Shown piece by piece: positions 63,998-64,000 of a stretch of DNA of 64,000 nucleotides. Below the pieces are notes generated by a model. That model was not told where the DNA came from, did no database searches, and saw nothing but the letters and a program-made list of their open reading frames with translations. The stretch covers positions 2,107,419-2,171,418 of the forward strand of contig NZ_CP026995.1 in assembly GCF_013407185.1 (NCBI RefSeq), read 5' to 3'. Position 1 is the first letter of the stretch; every line of letters starts with the position of its first letter. Source of the stretch: Nitrosopumilus ureiphilus (GTDB taxonomy: Archaea > Thermoproteota > Nitrososphaeria > Nitrososphaerales > Nitrosopumilaceae). Made by a program: the position numbers and the translations under genes.

Positions 63998-64000
63998 TAT

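Larger units (their letters stand above)
63660..64000. other. Candidate replication origin (oriC) region, right part outside window
   Basis: No open frame. It holds two exact ORB-like elements, a degenerate inverted copy at the edge and an A/T-rich stretch (about 63912-63970) that could melt. Several GTTAAC/TTAACATC words are repeated, including TTTGTTAAC at 63708-63716 and 63724-63732. In archaea, Orc1/Cdc6 binds such boxes; the gene for it is usually adjacent and would lie beyond the edge. Confidence 0.7.

Overview
The window is chromosomal DNA of an ammonia-oxidising archaeon, most likely Nitrosopumilus or a close relative (Nitrososphaerota/Thaumarchaeota). The DNA is clearly AT-rich and genes are packed on both strands with short gaps. 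Many starts are TTG or GTG, and TATA-like boxes lie about 25-30 bp before start codons, as expected for leaderless archaeal transcripts. The information-processing genes are archaeal: DNA polymerase D large subunit, PCNA, a GINS subunit, RNA polymerase subunit L, TFS, thermosome, proteasome beta subunit, the aCPSF1 ribonuclease and archaeal CCA-adding enzyme. Archaeal ether-lipid synthesis is present (glycerol-1-phosphate dehydrogenase and a GGGP synthase). Cobalamin genes (cobJ, bluB), a membrane-anchored blue copper protein, a PEF-CTERM-like tail and several small zinc proteins fit a marine thaumarchaeon.

Layout. 1-7.5 kb: aCPSF1 (cut by the left edge) behind psmB, egsA, an FKBP isomerase, an alanine/serine-glyoxylate-type aminotransferase, nadM, rtcA, a CopD-like membrane protein and a WHy-domain protein. 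7.5-9.1 kb: tRNA-Val, bluB, an intron-containing tRNA-Arg and an FMN reductase. 9.1-17.5 kb: an empty AT-rich gap, a cluster of small Cys-rich or HTH proteins, cyclophilin, secreted proteins, a PfkB kinase, a dUTPase-like protein, a stand-alone MtrA-like protein and a DegT aminotransferase. 17.5-25 kb: tyrS, cobJ, a large duplicated secreted protein, the rpoL-tfs-pcn run with lysC behind it, two tiny tandem paralogues and a protein phosphatase. 25-33 kb: a cyclase-family hydrolase, an Lrp-type sensor domain, a class V aminotransferase, a degenerate RecA-like protein, ferredoxin, blue copper protein, a Cache-HAMP-nucleotide cyclase, a J-domain/beta-solenoid protein and a Usp. 33-41 kb: CBS protein plus VIT-type transporter, APC permease, CPA2 antiporter, a lysine 2,3-aminomutase-like radical SAM enzyme and an MscS channel. 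41-49 kb: prs, a tRNA methyltransferase, RNase Z, Sir2, UPF0201/UPF0200, ThpR, CCA enzyme and a COG2112 kinase, a run rich in tRNA maturation and repair. 49-61.8 kb: tRNA-Pro, SQR-like and SDR oxidoreductases, GINS, glnA, thermosome, glyA, polymerase D large subunit and GGGP synthase. 61.8-64 kb: a cluster of small regulators and a gene-free end.

The most notable non-coding feature is that right-hand end (about 63,660-64,000). Two identical 22-bp elements lie 62 bp apart, with a degenerate inverted copy at the edge, A/T-rich DNA between, and repeated GTTAAC motifs alongside. The elements resemble archaeal origin recognition boxes (ORB), so this is probably one side of a replication origin, with an orc1/cdc6 gene predicted just beyond the edge. 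Other points of note are an 18-nt non-canonical D-loop intron in tRNA-Arg(CCT), a C33 in tRNA-Val(GAC), and an MtrA-like protein in a lineage not known for methanogenesis. I saw no CRISPR arrays, insertion sequences, prophage genes or rRNA.
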